Source: Desulfurobacteriaceae bacterium (GTDB lineage Bacteria; Aquificota; Aquificia; Desulfurobacteriales; DQVG01). Taken from it: DNA of 12,659 bases. Under the pieces are notes generated by a model. That model was given only the letters and a program-made list of their open reading frames with translations, was not told the origin of the DNA and made no database searches. The position numbers and the translations under genes were made by a program. Below are positions 9,726 to 12,659 of this stretch, in pieces. The stretch spans positions 1-12,659 of the forward strand of contig DQVG01000127.1 of NCBI GenBank assembly GCA_015661865.1. Direction: 5' to 3'. Position 1 is the stretch's first letter. The number at the start of each line of letters is the position of its first letter.

Positions 9726-10532
9726 TTAAGAAAAAGATAAAAAAGGCTCTAAAAAAGATTTTTTTTCAAAAAGGGAAATATCTTTTATATTTTCGCCATA
9801 AGAAATAAAAAATATTGGTAACTTTAAAATCTCTATAACTTCAAAAATAAAACCAATTTTTTTTGAGATATCAAATTTTGTAATTCCAAGGCCATCTATA
9901 GGTATATAATTTTTAAATTCTTTTATTTGATTTATTGCATGTTTCCCATAGGTTGCATCTAAGATATAAATATTTAATATTTTTCGAGAAAATTTTTTAC
10001 AAACTTTAAAAATATTAGAAAGTTCTTTTAATAAATTTTTATTTGTTTCTAATCTTCCTGAGGTATCTATAAAAATATAATTATCTTGATATTTTTCTAA
10101 AGCTTTATATACAAGAGTTGCCGGTTTTAATTTTTCAAAATAAACCTTTAAATTTACTTTTTTTGCTAAAAGCTCTAATTGCTCAAAAGCGGCACTTCTA
10201 TAAGTATCTGCAGCTACTAACAAAATTTTTTCTTTCGAAATATGATTTGATAAATAATTAGCAAACTTAACTAAAGCACTAGTTTTTCCAGATCCATTTG
10301 GTCCTAAAAATATAAAGGTATTGTAATTTAAAAAGAATTCTGGGGAAAAAGAAAAATTTACCAAAGATTCTAGCTTTTTTTTAAAAGCCTCCTGGAAATT
10401 TTTCTCTTTTAAAATTTCTTTAATAAACCTATAAGAAAAACCATTTTCAATAAGTATTTTTTCAAACTCTTTTTGGGAAAGCCCTTTGGAAAATATTTTA
10501 GATATGGAAGCTTTTAATTTTGAAAAAAACAT
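9726..10532 (-). CDS. ftsY: Signal recognition particle receptor FtsY (short, divergent)
   Basis: FtsY is the membrane-associated SRP receptor GTPase. The N domain is short and the acidic A domain of E. coli FtsY is absent. G-domain motifs are P-loop GPNGSGKT (77-84), AADTYRSAAFEQL (108-120; family DTFRAAAVEQL), DTSGRLETNKNLLKEL (156-171; family DTAGRL-NK-NLM-EL), DATYGKHAINQ (192-202; family DATTGQNALNQ) and TKFD (218-221) followed by ISKKIG where TKLDGTAKGG is usual. The ending P-FFISYGENIKDISLFE matches the family P-FIGVGE-IDDL-PF. DTYRSAA and DAT-G point to FtsY rather than FlhF or Ffh. The upstream in-frame TTG at 10538 is rejected because it directly abuts the Shine-Dalgarno AAAAGG, whereas ATG at 10532 has 6-nt spacing, giving 268 residues. 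It is divergent from tRNA-Ser/ffs, and the SRP RNA gene lies 0.4 kb away. Confidence 0.88.
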   Translation of the reverse strand: MFFSKLKASISKIFSKGLSQKEFEKILIENGFSYRFIKEILKEKNFQEAFKKKLESLVNFSFSPEFFLNYNTFIFLGPNGSGKTSALVKFANYLSNHISKEKILLVAADTYRSAAFEQLELLAKKVNLKVYFEKLKPATLVYKALEKYQDNYIFIDTSGRLETNKNLLKELSNIFKVCKKFSRKILNIYILDATYGKHAINQIKEFKNYIPIDGLGITKFDISKKIGFIFEVIEILKLPIFFISYGENIKDISLFEKKSFLEPFLSFS

Positions 10533-10562
10533 TTTCAACCTTTTAAAGTAAGATTTAAAAAT

Positions 10563-10571
10563 ATTATATCA
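10563..10571 (-). promoter_or_regulatory. ftsY extended -10 promoter
   Basis: Minus-strand TGATATAAT is an extended -10 element (TG-n-TATAAT) ending 31 nt before the ftsY ATG, with no good -35. Transcription would start near 10556, giving a leader of about 24 nt that includes the Shine-Dalgarno. Upstream there is a 10-nt direct repeat, TTTGTATTAA (plus strand, 10588-10597 and 10612-10621), spaced 24 bp, and AAATTACTT at 10581 and 10598. Any regulatory meaning is unproven. Confidence 0.6.
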
Positions 10572-10678
10572 GAACCTAATAAATTACTTTGTATTAAAAA
10601 TTACTTAAGGATTTGTATTAACAATTTAGCTTCAGCTAGGTAAAAAAATAAATTTATTTAAACTTTTTTATTTTCTGT

Positions 10679-10693
10679 TTTTTACAGTAAAAA
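10679..10693. repeat. Perfect dyad in the ftsY/tRNA-Ser divergent region
   Basis: TTTTTAC-A-GTAAAAA is a perfect 7-bp inverted repeat with one central base. It sits between the divergent ftsY and tRNA-Ser promoters, more than 75 nt from either -10. It may be a regulator site or chance in AT-rich DNA. Confidence 0.3.
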
Positions 10694-10741
10694 CTGCCAA
10701 TATTAACTAACATAGAAAATCTGGATAATATAACGCCTTCA

Positions 10742-10775
10742 AAAACATGTTTTCAAAGGGTTGATTTGATATAAT
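10742..10775 (+). promoter_or_regulatory. tRNA-Ser/ffs(/dnaX) promoter with palindromic -35 region
   Basis: The extended -10 element TGATATAAT (10767-10775) lies about 30 nt before the tRNA-Ser, predicting a start near 10782. No TTGACA is present. The -35 zone instead holds a perfect 12-bp palindrome, AAAACATGTTTT (10742-10753). The -10 is identical, on the opposite strand, to that of ftsY. Confidence 0.65.
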
Positions 10776-10805
10776 ACGTGTACTAAATTTAAATCTGAAA
10801 TGCGC

Positions 10806-10896
10806 GGAGGGGTGCCCGAGCGGTCGAAGGGGCACGGCTGGAAACCGTGTGCACCCTAACCGGGTGCCGCGGGTTCGAATCCCGCCCCCTCCGCCA
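10806..10896 (+). tRNA. tRNA-Ser (anticodon GGA), CCA encoded
   Basis: A 91-nt class II tRNA. The acceptor stem GGAGGGG (10806-10812) pairs with CCCCTCC (10886-10892), followed by discriminator G10893 as expected for serine and an encoded CCA. The anticodon stem-loop is CACGG-CTGGAAA-CCGTG with anticodon GGA, reading UCC/UCU. A long variable arm (TGCACCC...GGGTGC) marks it as a serine/leucine-type tRNA. The T arm is GCGGG-TTCGAAT-CCCGC. The stems are almost entirely G-C in an AT-rich genome, which suggests growth at high temperature. It is just upstream of the SRP RNA, with only 7 nt between them, so both are probably processed from one transcript. Confidence 0.97.
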
Positions 10897-10903
10897 TTTA
10901 ATA

Positions 10904-10981
10904 TCGACCCCTTATAGGGTTGGGTGAACCCCGCCAGGCCCGAAAGGGAGCAACGGTAGCCCAGTCCCTTTAAGGGGTCGG
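10904..10981 (+). ncRNA. ffs: SRP RNA, small bacterial (4.5S) type
   Basis: This is the RNA core of the signal recognition particle, which binds Ffh and docks with FtsY. The sequence holds the conserved helix-8 signature GCCAGGCCCGAAAGGGAGCA (10933-10952) with a GAAA (GNRA) tetraloop at 10942-10945, closing pairs CCC/GGG and the asymmetric-loop AGCAA. Terminal pairing CGACCCCTTA (10905-10914) with TAAGGGGTCG (10971-10980) is perfect, continued by AGGG/CCCT and GGG/CCC. At about 78 nt it lacks the Alu domain of the long Bacillus type. The 3' stem is followed only by GCCTTTATTT, a poor terminator, and dnaX begins 25 nt later, so read-through into dnaX is likely. Ends are inferred from pairing. 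Confidence 0.93.
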
Positions 10982-11006
10982 CCTTTATTTATATCGTGGA
11001 GAAATC

Positions 11007-12103
11007 ATGAAATACACATCTTTATATCAAAAGTATAGACCTCAAACTTTTGAAGATATAAAAGGTCAAGATCATATTGTAAAAACTTTACTCTCTGCTC
11101 TTAAACATAATAAAATAGCAAATGCCTATATATTTGCTGGACCAAGAGGTTTGGGTAAAACTTCCACAGCCCGAGTATTTGCAAAGGCTTTAAATTGTCT
11201 TAAATCAAATATAAATCCTTGTAATGAATGTGAAAATTGCAAAGAAATCACCCAAGGAATTTTTCCAGATGTAATAGAAATTGACGCGGCCTCAAATAGA
11301 GGAATTGATCAAATAAGAGAACTTAGAGAAAATGTTAAATATGCTCCTTTAAAAGGAAGAAAAAAAGTATATATAATCGATGAATTTCATATGCTTACAA
11401 AAGAAGCTTTTAATGCTCTTTTAAAAACTTTAGAAGAGCCCCCTTCCCATGTTGTTTTTATTTTAGCCACAACTGAGCTAGATAAAATTCCAGCAACTAT
11501 TTTATCTAGATGTCAAAAGTTTATCTTTAGAAAGCTTAGTATAGAAGAAATTCTTGAAATTCTTGAAGATATTTGTAAAAAAGAAAATGTTAAGTATGAA
11601 AAAGAAGCTTTAAAACTTATAGCAAAGCTAAGCGAGGGTTGCATAAGAGATGCAGAAAGTTTACTGGAGCAAGCTATACTTTTAACTGAAGGAAATTTAT
11701 CTGTAGATAAATTAAAAATTCATTTAAGTTTATTTACACACGAAGATATAGAAGAGCTTTTAAAATTATCTTTGTCTTCAGACTTAGAGTCCTTAAGAGA
11801 AAAATTAAATAAATATGAATCTTTGGGTTATAGCTCAGAAAATTTAATTAAAGCTATTTTAAATTATGTTTCAGAAAAATTTAAAAAGGAAAATTTTGAA
11901 AAATTTTCTCAAGATATCTTACTTATTATATTTGAAACCTTTTCAAAAGCTTATAAAGATTTAGCTTTTCATCCTTACCCTTATGATTTAATTTATTTTA
12001 CTTTTGTAAAAATTTCTTACTTTAATGATTTAATTTCGGTAAAGGAATTCTTATCAAATTTAAAATTGCCAGCAAATAACTTGGATGAAAATGTAAAAAA
12101 AAA

Positions 12104-12128
<25 letters not shown>
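11007..12128 (+). CDS. dnaX: DNA polymerase III clamp-loader subunit DnaX, zero-frame (gamma-like) product
   Basis: DnaX is the motor ATPase of the clamp loader that opens the beta sliding clamp. The zero-frame product is 373 residues. Domains are an AAA+ module with Walker [10 protein letters not shown] (45-53), a zinc module with C64, C72, C75 and C78, Walker B IIDEFHM (123-129), sensor-1 ATTE (154-157) and the SRC motif with the arginine finger (167-169), then the lid (domain II) and the domain III collar helices to about 360. The start ATG has GGAG 5 nt upstream. The ORF ends ...[11 protein letters not shown], with its last 8 codons after a nine-A run, and so lacks the C-terminal tau region. 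The -1 frame continues for 102 codons, described separately. The tRNA-Ser/SRP RNA/dnaX order is also found in Bacillus subtilis. Confidence 0.95.
12095..12104 (+). promoter_or_regulatory. dnaX slippery site (A9 followed by C)
   Basis: Nine consecutive A's (12095-12103) followed by C are read in frame as GTA-AAA-AAA-AAC. They contain the -1 heptamer A-AAA-AAC (12098-12104). The zero frame stops at 12126-12128, the +1 frame stops at once (TGA at 12106), and only the -1 frame stays open. A9 is the same run length that causes transcriptional slippage in Thermus thermophilus dnaX. Possible helpers are weak: a 7-bp stem with one G-U (12129-12135 with 12147-12153) begins 25 nt after the site, and no strong upstream Shine-Dalgarno-like stimulator is seen. 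Transcriptional slippage is therefore somewhat more likely than ribosomal frameshifting. Confidence 0.75.

Positions 12129-12659
<531 letters not shown>

Noticed and set aside
9698..9727. AAATTTT/AAAATTT inverted repeat as ftsY terminator
   Set aside because: The stem is all A-T, the loop is 16 nt and there is no clear T-tract, so it would be too unstable in a thermophile.
10536..10538. TTG at 10538 as the ftsY start
   Set aside because: It directly follows the AAAAGG Shine-Dalgarno with no spacing. The ATG at 10532 is correctly spaced.
10675..10687. CTGT-N5-ACAG as an E. coli-type LexA box
   Set aside because: The spacing is 5 rather than 8, and it is not next to an SOS gene.

Overview
The window is 12.7 kb of very AT-rich, densely packed bacterial chromosome made almost entirely of core information-processing and proteostasis genes. 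The protein-coding DNA is rich in A and T, with many AAA, TTA, ATA and GAA codons. The two RNA genes (tRNA-Ser and SRP RNA) have strongly GC-rich stems, which is the usual signature of a thermophile with a low-GC genome. Together with the protein sequences this suggests a thermophilic bacterium of the Thermodesulfobacteria type (Thermodesulfobacterium/Caldimicrobium-like). That assignment is an inference from style and gene content, with no database search behind it. I see no insertion sequence, prophage, CRISPR array or obvious recent transfer.

Layout, left to right. (1) Plus strand: the 3' part of infB (IF-2, open from base 1), then an ArsA/Get3-like deviant-Walker ATPase one base after it, closed by a 12-bp hairpin at 3151-3183 that also covers the end of convergent surE. 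(2) Minus strand: a tight four-gene unit reading lon -> radA -> small Toprim protein -> surE (8141 down to 3176), with gaps of 6 and 15 nt and a 29-nt overlap. (3) Minus strand: recA, a single gene with its own hairpin terminator (8243-8269) and a 384-bp upstream region holding a near-consensus promoter and three clean palindromes. (4) Minus strand: a short, divergent ftsY (SRP receptor). (5) Plus strand, divergent from ftsY: tRNA-Ser(GGA), the small 4.5S-type SRP RNA (ffs) and dnaX, the same tRNA-Ser/SRP RNA/dnaX order known from Bacillus subtilis. (6) Minus strand at the right edge: the C-terminal 101 codons of tgt.

The genes fall into functional groups. infB and tRNA-Ser serve translation. 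ffs and ftsY are RNA and receptor of the same targeting pathway, encoded on either side of one divergent promoter region. recA, radA and dnaX serve recombination, repair and replication. lon is the ATP-dependent protease. tgt modifies tRNA.

The most notable signal is in dnaX. The zero-frame ORF stops at 12128, just after a run of nine A's (12095-12103) that contains the slippery heptamer A-AAA-AAC. The -1 frame is open for a further 102 codons (to 12412) and encodes what looks like the missing C-terminal tau domain. The short (gamma-like) and long (tau-like) clamp-loader subunits are therefore probably made by slippage, with the short form in the zero frame, opposite to E. coli and Thermus. 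The long form would overlap convergent tgt by 59 nt.
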